Shown one piece after another: positions 43,095-52,507 of a stretch of DNA of 64,000 bases. The position numbers and the translations under genes are program-made. Positions within the stretch are counted from its first letter, which is position 1; each line of letters opens with the position of its first letter. Below the pieces are notes generated by a model, which was not told where the DNA came from, did not search any database, and was given only the letters and a program-made list of their open reading frames with translations. The DNA is from Prorocentrum cordatum (taxonomy: Eukaryota; Sar; Dinophyceae; Prorocentrales; Prorocentraceae). Where the stretch lies: assembly GCA_963575745.1 (NCBI GenBank), contig CAUYUJ010002080.1, forward strand, positions 288,549 to 352,548. Reading direction: 5' to 3'.

Positions 43095-43320
43095 ATTCAT
43101 TGTCTTGCCAATCGGCGTGGGCCCTCGCTCCCACCCCCTTCCCCCCCCCCTCCTGGAGTAGATCTTGGCTGTTTTGGGCGCCTGCTTCGAGCAGGTGGAG
43201 CCTCCCCTCGTAGGACCCACTGCTGCAAACAGTCGCGCTAAGCAGAGGTCCGGAGCCAGACCCCCCCCTCTCCCCCCCCACTTCTACCCAATGTCGAAAC
43301 GCCGACTAAAAAAACGTTCA
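43095..43320. repeat. ~220-bp dispersed repeat, copy 2
   Basis: Direct-orientation partner of 14283-14495, more diverged in the G/C runs. It includes GGAGTAGATCTTGGCTGTTT, GCAAACAGTCGC, AAGCAGAGGTCC and CCAATGTCGAAA. Confidence 0.8.
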
Positions 43321-44054
43321 CCAACAGACTTTTCAAGGCAGCTAAATGCTTCGAGCAGACAGTACACTTACGCAACAAAAAAAACTCCAGTCCTCACAAC
43401 AGTATGGCCCGGAGCAAGCAGGCGAGCACGCCTCTGGTTGGCACTGGATTGTATAGTTGTTTCTTTGTGTTGTTCACGCGCTAGCTGATCCTCACGAGTA
43501 CGACCACACATCAACGACACACGACGACTAATAGCTAGGATGCAACTCAATGCAAGGCTGCAACTGAAATCAGTGATGACAACAGCGCTGACTAGTTAAT
43601 TTTGAATCCACAGTCCCCCCATTCGGCAGCCAACCCAGCGAAGAGATCAGCGAGAGCATTGGCAACAAGAGCATGAGAAATTCGGAGCCCGCGGATCTGG
43701 TTGGCGGTCAGGCGGCTCCTGACCCAGGTGGATTTGGTTTCTCCAGTCTTGGTCGCGAGTTATGTCCAAACTTCCTGCCAGAGATCGAGCATCATAGAGT
43801 TGCATCTCGGGCCACTGTCCACCAGTGACCAAAATAGTTAAAGAGCAGCACCTTCTCCATCTCATTCCCTGGGAAGACACCGAAGAACAATTGATCACAC
43901 CGAAACTACCCCCATAATATTCAGCCATCGGGTTGTGAACAGCAGACACGGTAGTCGATCAGCATCCTGACGATCGAAAGTTTGATGTTTTGGCCGCTTG
44001 CCCTCTCGGACGTTGCACAGTCGAAGGTGGCAGTTCCAGCACCTAATGACTACA

Positions 44055-44185
44055 CCAGAGAAGGAGGAGGAGGAGGAGGAGGGGGAGGATGAGGAGGAGG
44101 AGGACGACGACGACGAGAAGGAGGAGGGGGAGGAGGAGGGGGGGGAGGGGGAAGAAGGGAGAGGAGAAGGAGGAGGAGAGATGCG
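44055..44185. repeat. GGA/GAG microsatellite
   Basis: GAGGAGGAG with a short GACGAC insert (44103-44115). 43321-44054 upstream holds no recognised gene. Confidence 0.9.
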
Positions 44186-44405
44186 GGCATGCGGCACGAA
44201 CCGACGCATGAGCGGAAGGACGCGGAGAGGAGAGGTTTTCGGATTTCGGATTTCGGACGTCCGCGCGAAAGGATGCCAGAGGGCATCATTGCCGGGGGTA
44301 TGCACGACGCTGAGGACGCTATGCAGACCGAGAGGCCCACATGGAGTGGGCAAGAGGCCGGAGCACTTGACGATCTAGCTTCAAGGACGTTGGACGTTAA
44401 CTCAC

Positions 44406-44760
44406 CTCAACACGGCGGGCGCTCAGCTGAATGCCATAGTTGATTTCCTCCTCGACCGTGTAGGAGAAATAGAGTAACATGTTCATGACCTTGCTGAGCC
44501 TCGGTGGTTCAAACTGTTGCATCTGAACGCTAAGACCCATCATGTCAGGCATCTTGGGATCAATCTGATTCATCAGCGTGGGGGCCGGCTGAACAATTAT
44601 GTCGATATTCTGAGTGTTGGCATCCAGGATGGGTTTGAGAGCCAGCTCAGATCCAGAGCGGATTTCCTCCTCGACCAGCGGGGAGAAGTCGATCTCGGTC
44701 ATCATCTCGCTAATGGCCCTGGCGACGCTCTGCGTAGCAGCCCCCAGGAGAGGCGTGCCA
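44406..44760 (-). CDS. Candidate internal exon, unknown protein with internal repeat
   Basis: The minus-strand frame is open and non-repetitive at DNA level. It ends GVEV-type at GAG followed by GTGAGT (44405-44400), a strong 5' splice site in phase 0. A possible acceptor is CAG just above 44760. The protein contains SVARAISEMMTEIDFSPLVE, NTQNIDIIVQPAPTLMNQID, MQQFEPPRLSKVMNML and FSYTVEEEINYGIQL. The words FSPLVEEEIRSGSEL and FSYTVEEEINYGIQL look like two copies of one internal unit about 85 residues apart. Codons and amino-acid balance look like real protein. I do not recognise the family. Other exons of the gene are not identified with confidence. Confidence 0.5.
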
Positions 44761-44786
44761 CTGCCATGGACGGCGGGAGCTCGGAG

Positions 44787-44942
44787 GGCACCAACTATAC
44801 ACCAACACCGATCCTGTCCCAGGATCACGCTGGGCCCAGGATCGGTGTATATGCCTTCTTGCCCAAGACAGGAGGGCGTATACACCGATCCTGGGCCCAG
44901 GGTGATCCTGGCCAGGATCAGTGTTGGTGTATAGTTGGTGCC
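44787..44942. repeat. 156-bp near-perfect foldback
   Basis: Left arm GGCACCAACTATACACCAAC… (44787 to about 44855) and right arm (about 44874-44942) are reverse complements with only a few mismatches over nearly 70 bp, around a ~17-nt loop (TCTTGCCCAAGACAGGA). Each arm also contains the 10-bp palindrome CTGGGCCCAG and repeated CACCGATCCTGG words. It lies 27 bp from the presumed acceptor of the exon above. It could be a MITE or a hairpin-forming intronic element. Confidence 0.9.
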
Positions 44943-45179
44943 TTCCTAGGAGCGCCCAGTCCAGTTCCGACTCCCGCAGGCAAGATGCGATGCAGCGGCC
45001 AGGCCGTTGGTGCCCCAGGCGGAGTGCCGGGAGCGGTGCCGTTGCCCGCGGCGGAGCGGTGGGCAGCAGAGCGCGCCTCTTCTGCTCGAAGGCGCCCCGC
45101 TCGAAGGGCCAGCAACCCTCCGCCGGTGAGGGAGCTCGCATCGCGGCTGCTCCAGTGGCGCCACATTCGGGCCGGGGGG

Positions 45180-45349
45180 AAGGGGGGGATTGGGAAAGGG
45201 GGGGTTACGAAATTTGCTGCATGCAGCTGGTTTCGGCCTCACCGAGGGGCCCATTCCTCGATACATAGCCGCTTCCGGCGCCGGGAGGCGCCGGGAAAAT
45301 CAGCTACGTGAGCTGATTCTCAAACCCCCCCTTTGCTATCCCCCCCTTT
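45180..45349. repeat. Inverted-repeat element with G/C-run ends (introner-like)
   Basis: Left end (45180-45206: GGGGGGGATTGGG, AAAGGGGGGGTT) is complementary with few differences to the right end (45321-45349: AAACCCCCCCTTT, ATCCCCCCC). Inside are GCTGCATGCAGC, GGCGCCGGGAAAA and TCAGCTACGTGAGCTGA palindromes. The internal part recurs at 4541-4665. On the minus strand the element starts a few bases after a candidate 5' splice site, the placement expected of an intron-creating element. Confidence 0.65.
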
Positions 45350-45357
45350 CGCCCGAC

Positions 45358-45600
45358 CAGAATCAGGAAGGCGCGTTGCCACAGGTGGACGATGAGGAGG
45401 GCGATCGCGAAGCCCGGCAGCGGCAGCCAGGGTCGAGGCATCGGTCCTGCGGGGCGGCCTCCGAACACGAGATCCAGGGGCACCTCCAGCGGCAAGGCAC
45501 GGGTGATCGTCCAGCCAAGGTCCACGAACATGTTCACCGTCAGCGGCATGATCGTGAGCGACGCCATGAGCACCACCACCTGTTCGAGGACCATCGCGAG
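45358..45600 (-). CDS. Candidate membrane-protein exon, MARCH6/Doa10-like
   Basis: Minus-strand frame encoding SAHKLAMVLEQVVVLMASLT, IMPLTVNMFVDLGWTITRAL, PLEVPLDLVFGG and WLPLPGFAIALLIVHLWQRA, then FLIL before a GT (CTG followed by GTCGGG at 45357). Two hydrophobic helices flank a PLEVPLD word. Pattern and order resemble a membrane segment of the ER ubiquitin ligase MARCH6/Doa10/SUD1 family (hydrophobic helix, P-x-x-VPLD, then a W-x-LPL/ALG helix), which ubiquitinates misfolded ER proteins. This is recognition by pattern only. The adjoining exon at 44.4 kb does not obviously fit that family. The upstream boundary near 45600 is a guess. Confidence 0.35.
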
Positions 45601-46019
45601 CTTGTGCGCCGACTTCGACGGCCCGCATGGCGGCACGCCAGCCCGCGCCCACGCCATCCACGAGCACAGCGGCTTTGGCCTCCACGCCGACCTCGAAAGC
45701 GAAAGCCGCCGGCACTATCCAGCATCCCGGAGCCGCCCACCGCCCAGCAGCAGGAAGAAGGGCGGGAGCAGCGGGTCCGGGAGACAGCGCTTGGCCGTCG
45801 CCGCGGAGCAGCCCGGACAGCTCGCACGCTGCGGCTCGAGCGTGCCGTGCCGCCACGCGCCGAGCGCGAGAGCGACGGAGAGTTGCCCGGGTCGCACGGA
45901 TCGGGCGACGCGGCTGCGGCAGCACGAGAGCACCGGTGCCCGCAGAGGGCAAGTGGCTGGGGGCTGAGCGCGCGGGCCGCGCGAGTGGCAACGGAAACGG
46001 CCGCGGCGCTGAGCCACCC

Positions 46020-46450
46020 GTGGGCTAGGAGAGGAGAGGCAGGGCAGGAGGAGGAGGAAGAGGAGGAGGAGGAGGAGGCAGGAGGAGGAGGAGGAAGAGG
46101 AGGAGGAGGAGGAGGAGGAGGAGGCAGGAGGAGGAGGAGGAGGAGGGAGAGAGAGGAGGAGGAGGAGGAGGAGGAGGAGGAGGAGGAGCCCTGCACTGCC
46201 GTGCGTGGCCGCCGGTTCCCCGTGTCGGCGCACCGTGCTTGGTCCAGGACGGTTCATGTCTTCGGCCTCCTCGCCTTCGTCCTCATCGTGCTTGACTGTC
46301 GCATCCCCCTCCGCTTCCTCGTCGTGCATCCTCATTTGCTGCCTCCACCTCCTCCACCTCATCTTCCTCAGATCCGCCCTCCGCCTCCTCCTCCTCCTCC
46401 TCCTGATAGCTCTTCTCCTCCTCCTCCTTTTCCTGCTCCTCAATATCCTC
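46020..46450. repeat. GGA tract followed by CCT tract
   Basis: (GGA)n with GGCAGGAGG interruptions at 46030-46190; then, after about 170 bp of unique sequence, (CCT)n/CTC at 46335-46450. The two tracts are inverted relative to each other. No gene. Confidence 0.9.
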
Positions 46451-46452
46451 CC

Positions 46453-46474
46453 TCCGTAGCCATTTTGGCTCAAG
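46453..46474 (+). other. Exact dinoflagellate spliced-leader sequence (genomic relic)
   Basis: All 22 positions match the conserved dinoflagellate trans-spliced leader (D)CCGTAGCC…TTGGCTCAAG, with T at the variable first base. It is followed directly by ATG, not by a GT splice donor, so it is not an SL RNA gene. It is the footprint of a trans-spliced mRNA copied back into DNA. It sits at the 5' edge of the LINE B copy, 168 bp before the ORF1 ATG at 46642. Confidence 0.9.
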
Positions 46475-46641
46475 ATGCTTTCCTGGGGGGGTGTTCAGCC
46501 TCCGGGCGAAAGGGATACCGCTGGACCGCGGCTTGCTTCCATAGTTCGGGCGCATTGTGAGCCTTCACCCGTGCCTGTCCGCCCAGGTGCGGGTGGCGTA
46601 ATCCGTGTGAGCTCCTGGCGGAGCAACATCTTGTGCCGGCT

Positions 46642-47977
46642 ATGGCGTGGAAGTATAACACACCGTGGCACGACGCGAAGAAGAAGGGGGATTCTTGGTC
46701 GCAGCGGAACGGAGGAGGCGGACGCTATGGGCCCGACACCTACTCCGTCTGCTCAGCATGCGGCCACTAGGAGTACGACCGCCACGGCAACCGGTCGTGC
46801 AGCAAGTGTGGCGGCAGCTACCACTGTGATCTTCCTCATCATGCTGGTGGGCCTGATGATTGCGCTGCCCTCGCTGCTCATCTTCAAGAGTTGGCTGCGC
46901 GTTTCCCCATCCATGGCCCAGGTGCTCACGGCAGCCGGGGCCCAGGCCTCCGTGGCCCCTGCGGCCGCCGTGGCCGAGCTTCGCCCGCCTGCGACGGCCA
47001 GCGAAATGGACAAGAAGGTGGCCGCTGGTCGCACTGATTTGTCGAAGGAGGTTGAGGCAGCGTCGAAGAAGGAACGCATCTGCCAGTCCGAGGTCGAGAA
47101 CCGGCTGGCCAGCGCATTGCGGCATCGCGAGGCCCTTCAGCAGGCTGACCAGGCCTACGCCGAGTCGGTGGAGCGGCTCACGGAGGCGAAGGCGCGCTCT
47201 GCTGCGGCGCTGGCCGCGAAGGATGGCTTCAGCGAGGAGGCCTACCGCGCTGGGTTTCGTGAGGAGGAGCGCGCCGAGGCTGCCGCGGCGGCCCGCGCAG
47301 CGGAGGAGGCCCGTGCCGTTGCCCCCCAGGCTGTGTTTGGGGCCGCCCCTCCTGGCCAGGCGGGTTTGCACCCCCCGCCTGGCGGTTCCCCCGCGCCCGC
47401 CCCTGGCGCCGGCCATGGGGAACCAGGAGCGCGTGCGGCAGGCGGCGGCTTGGGCGCTGCTGGCGACCCACTGGGGGTCCCTGCTGGGCCTGCCGCGCCG
47501 GGCCTCACGGCTCTTGGCGGCATCGATTGGAGTTGGATCCAGAAGCGCCCCCACGAGGTCTCTGAAGAAGGCCCTGCTGCTTTCCACGGTCGCCCCCACC
47601 TCTCCCCGGAGCAATGGCGGGAGATGCGGAAGATGGCCATTCAGCAGCGGGCCGAGGTGGAGATGGAGGCCGATATGGTTTCCGATGTTGGCAGTGATCT
47701 TGGTGATCGCCATCTTCCTGAAGGTGAGCTTGGTGAGCTGCGCGAGCTTCGCAAGCGCGCGGCAGAAGCAGGCCTTGATGGCCCCGCCTCCGTGCGTTAC
47801 TGCGAGCTCGTCAGCAAGCAGGCGGTGCAGCGCGCCGCCAAGAAGGCCAGGAGGATTGCACAGCATCAGAGCTCCCACACGTTTGTCGCTTTCTGTGAGG
47901 CGGCGGCCGCCCAGCTCGGTGCGATCCCTGAGGCGCCGGCCGGTGGAGCCGCGCAGGCGTCTCAGCAGCCTGTTTAG
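46642..47977 (+). pseudogene. LINE B ORF1, broken
   Basis: The first frame starts MAWKYNTPWHDAKKKGDSW and carries a zinc-knuckle-like pair, SVCSACGH, stop, EYDRHGNRSCSKCGGSYHC (TAG at about 46768-46770). Near 46.90-46.93 kb the coding moves to the next frame and stays open to TAG 47975-47977. It gives a coiled-coil-like Ala/Glu-rich stretch (SEMDKKVAAGRTDLSKEVEA, ALRHREALQQADQAYAESVE), a Gly/Pro-rich linker, WSWIQKRPHE, LSPEQWREMRKMAIQQRAEV, and a C-terminal helix (GELRELRKRAAEAGLDGPAS). It presumably bound element RNA (inference). The long frame beginning at the ATG right after the spliced leader (46475) reads the zinc region in a shadow frame. Confidence 0.65.
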
Positions 47978-47999
47978 CAGCCTGCCGAGAGCAGGCCGC

Positions 48000-48914
48000 C
48001 GCGCGCGCGATCGGTCTCGTTCGTCCGATCTTGAGCTCCTGTTCGTGAATGGCACGAGTTCGTCTGATATCACTAAGGGATCTTTTTCCACTCGTGTCTC
48101 GGAGGCGGATGCTGTGTTCGTCGCCGAGCACCATCTCCGCGCTGAGAAGGACGTGAGGGTGATGGGCTGGGACCCGCACTTTCAAGATGCCGTTGACTCT
48201 CCAGGTGGCGGCGCACATGGGGGGGTGCTTGTTTTGCGCAGAAAGGTTTACTCTTCCGGCGATTCTTGGGCGCGGTCTCCCGAGTGGTCCAGGCTGGCTC
48301 TGGCAATTGCTGGTTCTTTTTGGAGCTAAAGTTGCATGGTTACTCCATGGCCGCGGGCGCTGTCTACTTGGCTGCCTCGCTGGGGGCCGTAGGCGAGAAC
48401 CTTGTCCGCGTGAAGCAAATCTCGGACTTCGCGAATTGCCTGAGTATTCCCTGGATCTTCCACGGGGACTTCAATCTGCATCCTGGTCTCCTGTGCGACC
48501 CTGGTTTCTTGGGCCTGACACGGCCCCGTGCTGTTGCCCCTGCTAATGTTGAGTTTACGTGCAGCGTTGGATTCGCCATGATTGGTTACGTTGTGCGTTC
48601 GTCTGACCTGGCTCCGTGTGCGCTCGCGGGGGCCATGCCTGATTCGCCTTCCAAGACGCATGCACGCTTGCACGTTCGCATTCCCGCTGATGTGACTACC
48701 CAGGAAGTTCGTCGTCGTTATGGTGCTGCTGCGCTGCCGGCGGCTTTTGGCCCCGATCATATGTGGCCGCATTTGTCTTGACTTGGCGTGCAAGCGCGGC
48801 TTTGAATTTCACATCCCATATTATCTTCGCGAGGATGCTCTTGAGCATGCCTTGGCCCGCGTTGGCGTTCCTCTCTCTGATGATTACGCACTGTGGTCAC
48901 GGGTGCTGAGATGA
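48000..48914 (+). pseudogene. LINE B endonuclease domain, broken
   Basis: SEADAVFVAEHHLRAEKDVR then GGAHGGVLVLRRKVYSSGD occupies one frame to TAA 48327-48329. From about 48.27 kb the next frame carries AVYLAASLGAVGENLVRVKQ and WIFHGDFNLHPGLL, the GDFN catalytic block (about 48452-48490), and IGYVVRSSDLAPC, to TGA 48779-48781. A third frame then gives LACKRGFEFHIPYYLREDAL to 48914. The order EH…GDFN…V-SDL is that of APE-type endonucleases in dinoflagellate LINEs. Two frame changes are required. Confidence 0.65.
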
Positions 48915-48981
48915 TATATGTTTCGCGGCATGTGCTTTCCTGGGGGATCTTGATGCTGTTTTAGGACGCGGCAGTTCTACT

Positions 48982-49615
48982 ATGCGTTTCTCAGGGCCCC
49001 TGCGGAGGCGAGGCCCGTGCAAGCAAGCCTTCAATTCCCCGTGCTTGTGTTTCTGGTCTATGGTCTACACCCGGCTTTACGAGTATTGGCGGGCAGTTCG
49101 GCGCGGTAGCTGGTCTGCGCATGCTCGGCGTCTCCGCTTTTTCATCATCTCCCAGGCATGCAAAGTGCATTCCTTTCTGGAGCCGCTCGCAGGTCCGCTG
49201 GATGCCCAGCGCTGGCATGACGACCTCAATTCTGTGTCCGCTGTCGCTGGTGCAGTTCGAGTTTTGATTGATCGCGCAGCTGCTGTCTGCGGGGCAGCTG
49301 TTTCTAGAGCTCGTGCTGCCAATTTGTCAGGTGTTAAGAGGTGGCCCCAGGCAGCTTTGCCTGGCGGAGTTCGTATGGAAATGCAGCAGAAGATAAGTTC
49401 AGCGTCGAGTACCTGGTCGCACCCGATGGTGTCCGACAGACTCCCAGCAGCATGATGGAGTACCGGAAGGAGTTTTGGAGTGCCCTCTGGACCCCCACTT
49501 CGGACCATCTGAAGCTCCTAAATGAGACCCTGGAGGAACTTCGGGCCGAAGCCCAGCTGGCGCTCCTGGGGTTCCTGAATGCATTCCCAAAGATGTTGTG
49601 CAGGCTGCTTTGAGA
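48982..49615 (+). pseudogene. LINE B linker region
   Basis: A 157-codon frame (VYTRLYEYWRAVRRGSWSAH, ISQACKVHSFLEPLAGPLDA) is followed by a second frame (LVAPDGVRQTPSSMMEYRKE, LKLLNETLEELRAEAQLALL) overlapping its end, to TGA 49613-49615. It joins endonuclease and RT. No catalytic motif expected or seen. Confidence 0.5.
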
Positions 49616-50603
49616 TTTTCTGGAACGACGGCGGTTGGGGTTGACCAGTGGTCTCCGCGCAGTTTCCTGGACCTGCCCGGCCAAGCCTTGTTCTCCCTCG
49701 CTGCCACATTCAACCAGCGCGAGAAGGTGATGGCCGCCCCCCGGCAATGTTATTTGGATGCCATGGCGTCGCTTCCGAAATCTGAGAAAGATGAGCGTGC
49801 GATTCCTAAATGTTCGACCATGTACCGGATGTATGTGCGCATGCGAGGTGATGATGTGGACGCTTGGAGTGCAGCACACACTGATTTCTGGGATAGCGCA
49901 GTCAAGGGATCACCTGCCCCCCAGGCCGCCCTGCTTCGCGAATTGTGCCACGAAGTCGCTGGCGCCCTTGGGTTTGATTCTGCTTCTCTTAGTTGGGACA
50001 TGGAGAAATGATTCGACCTTATCATTCCGTCGCTGTTGGTTCAGCTCGTTCTTAAGATTGGCGACCCTCCTCACTTGCTCTACTTCGGTGTCGTGTTCCA
50101 TACCTGCCTTAGACTGCTCGAAGTCTCTGGTGCGATTTCTGTGATTTCTACGGGTCGTTCCATTTTGGCGGGCTGCGGACAGTCGATGCCATGGGTGAAA
50201 GCAGACTTACATGATGTACTCGATCGCGCGGAGGTTGCCAGTTGTTCCGATTCGGTCGTATGTCGACGATACGACTCAGCATGTTCAGGGCTCTCGCCGT
50301 TACGTGGTCAGTTCCCTTCCTGTGGCAGCGGTGGCATTTTTCAAGGATGTTCAGGCCCTCGGTTGCATCATCTCGGCCAAGTCTGCAGCAGTTGCTTCCT
50401 TTGCTGATCTTGCTCGCGATTTAGGTGCAGCTTTCGGCTACGAGCGCGTTCCAGTGAAGTTCACTACCCAGGTAAACTACTTAGGTGCGATGGCGACGGC
50501 AGGTAAGCAACGGCGCACATCGAAAGTTAAGCTGCGACGACGTACTGCCTTCCGACGCTCTCGTAAGCTCGCTTACCTTGCCCGTCTATGTGGTAAAGTT
50601 TAA
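49598..50603 (+). pseudogene. LINE B reverse transcriptase with TGA in motif A
   Basis: Fingers: GTTAVGVDQWSPRSFLDLPG, KDERAIPKCSTMYRMYVRM. Motif A is LSWDMEK, stop, FDLIIPSLL, with TGA at 50009-50011. The same frame continues through HLLYFGVVFHTCLRLLEVSG to motif B SILAGCGQSMP (about 50160-50190). Motif C is in the next frame as IRSYVDDTTQHVQG (about 50245-50286), with both Asp present, then DVQALGCIISAKSAAVAS and KFTTQVNYLGAMATAGKQRR (motifs D/E), ending TAA 50601-50603. One nonsense codon and one frameshift separate it from an open domain. Confidence 0.75.
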
Positions 50604-51991
50604 AGGATTTACGAACCGGGGGTGCTCTCGGTGGGATCTTGGAGGCATTCCGTGGTCGGCCTCACGATGGCCGACGTTCAGAGTTTCAGGTCCCGGGCGG
50701 CCCAATGCTCGGGCCATTGGAGTCCGGGGGCTTGCACGACCACGGTTATATGCACTGGTGATCTACATGCCGATGATCCTGCCTTCCGTATGCGTTAGGA
50801 GCAGCAGGCTCTTGCTGGTGCGTGGCATTGTCTGTCCCGGCCAGCGTGTGGGTGTGCAGAGGACCTGGGCCGAGCAGCGTGATAGGCTACTCTCGTTGGA
50901 TGCGCCGCGTCGATGGCGCGCTGTCCGTGGTCCCACTGCTGCCGCGGCGTGCACTTTGCTCGATCTTGAATGGGGCCCTGGCTCCATTACCTCATGGTCT
51001 ACGCCGGAAGGAGTGTTGAGCAGTGAGGCTCGTGATTTTCCATTCCACCTCACGATTGCGGTGCAGAGTACGTTGGATCGTATTCTGTGGGGTAAGGCGT
51101 CGAATCATTTTTGCGGGGATGGTCTTGAAGGGGGTGCTGACCTTACCGCATTCACGAATATGCATGCGAAGTTGGTTAAAGATGGTCGTTATCCTGATGC
51201 TGCCCTACTCTGCTGCATTATTTCTGGAGGCGCGTGGCCTGAGGCTCGGCTTCAGGACGCGGGGTACTCGACTGATGGCATGTGCCCTCGGTGTTGCGTC
51301 GCCCGTGAGACGACACTACACCGTGTCTGGGGCTTCTCTTCCAACGATCAGATTGACTCGGTCCACTTGCCCAAGGGTCGGGAGCTCGTCCAGACAACCT
51401 TACATGATGAGCGCGAACGTTCAGGATTTTGGAACAGAGGTATTCCCACTCTCGTTCCTGCTTTTGCCCCTCTACCTCCCCCGATGGATGTGAAGCAGGC
51501 TTGGGGCATGTTCTCGAATGGACGCGCGGTACGAGGCGGCAGATTTGGGCTCGACGGGTCAGGAGGGAAGTGGGAAGCGGGCTAAGGATCATCGTCTTCG
51601 TCGTTGCGGTTGGGCGGTCGTTCGGCTGGACGAGGCCAGCGTCGACGAAGTTGAATTCCGATGTGGTGCTATTCTGGCGGGAACTCTTCCTACTCGGACT
51701 CAGTCGAGCCCGCGCTCGGATTTGTTTGCATTGATTATGCTGCTCACCTTCAAGACGGGCGACGTAGTTGCATATTATGATGATATTCCTCTTGTTGGGG
51801 GCCTGCGACGGGATCGATCTTGGGTGGCCGAATCCTTCCCGATGCTGGACCTTTGGGTCCAAATCTGGGACTTCCTCGACGCTCGTGATGGCCGTGTCGA
51901 GGTGATCTGGACCAAAGCTCATTCAAGTCGTAGTGCCCGTGAGGCTTGGGGCATCTTTGAGGTTGAGTTTTTACCTAACAGCGAAAACTGA
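50604..51991 (+). pseudogene. LINE B zinc motif and RNase H, broken
   Basis: After a region split among frames, one frame (open to 51585) carries VQSTLDRILWGKASNHFCGD, MHAKLVKDGRYPDAALLCC and the zinc block MCPRCCVARETTLHRVWGF (about 51281-51337), homologous in position to that of the 31.8-kb fragment. RNase H follows: HRLRRCGWAVVRLDEASVDE, PTRTQSSPRSDLFALIMLLT, VAYYDDIPLVGG and RVEVIWTKAHSS, in the next frame to TGA 51989-51991. The first catalytic Asp probably lies in the overlapping frame DGSGG near 51555. An ADxFA-type end is hinted at by KTDRFA at 51985-52005 in a third frame. Confidence 0.65.
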
Positions 51992-52129
51992 TAGGTTTGC
52001 AGTGGTGTCAAAAGGGATCATCATGACTCCCCAGGGGGGTCTGGGCAGATGCCGGACGGGTGCCGCGGGAATCTGGGGACTCCCCATTTTGAGTGCCAGG
52101 AGCTACATTTTGATTGCCCGGACAACAGA

Positions 52130-52440
52130 ACACCACTCCCAGGCCACATTTTGAATGCCCGGAGCCAGCTGTAGGCCACTTCTTGTTCTTCGCGTTCCCA
52201 GAACACCACTCCCAGGCCACATTTTGAATGCCCGGAGCCAGCTGTAGGCCACTTCTTGTTCTTCGCGCTCCCAGAACACAACTCCCAGGCCACATTTTGA
52301 ATGCCCGGAGCCAGCTGTAGGCCACTTCTTGTTCTTCGCGTTCCCAGAACACCACTCCCAGGCCACATTTTGAATGCCCGGAGCCAACTGTAGGCCACTT
52401 CGTGTTCTTCGTGTCCCCAGAACGCCACTATTGTACCGTA
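52130..52440. repeat. 73-bp tandem repeat, four near-identical copies
   Basis: AGGCCACATTTTGAATGCCC starts at 52141, 52214, 52287 and 52360, exactly 73 bp apart. Differences are few (GTTCCC/GCTCCC, CACCAC/CACAAC). A partial fifth unit degrades after 52400. High identity suggests recent amplification. Confidence 0.95.
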
Positions 52441-52507
52441 TTTTCGATTGCCTCGTCATCTTCGTGTTCCCAAAACACAAGTCCCGTGGCATATTCTGAA
52501 TGCCCGA

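Noticed and set aside
46475-46641. Coding start at the ATG directly after the spliced leader
   Set aside because: That frame has no family resemblance until about 46.93 kb, while the frame from 46642 carries the recognisable ORF1 N-terminus.
46860-46900. Hydrophobic stretch VIFLIMLVGLMIALPSLLIF, a possible membrane segment
   Set aside because: It is the shadow frame of the LINE B ORF1 zinc region. The other frame carries the family-like Cys motifs.
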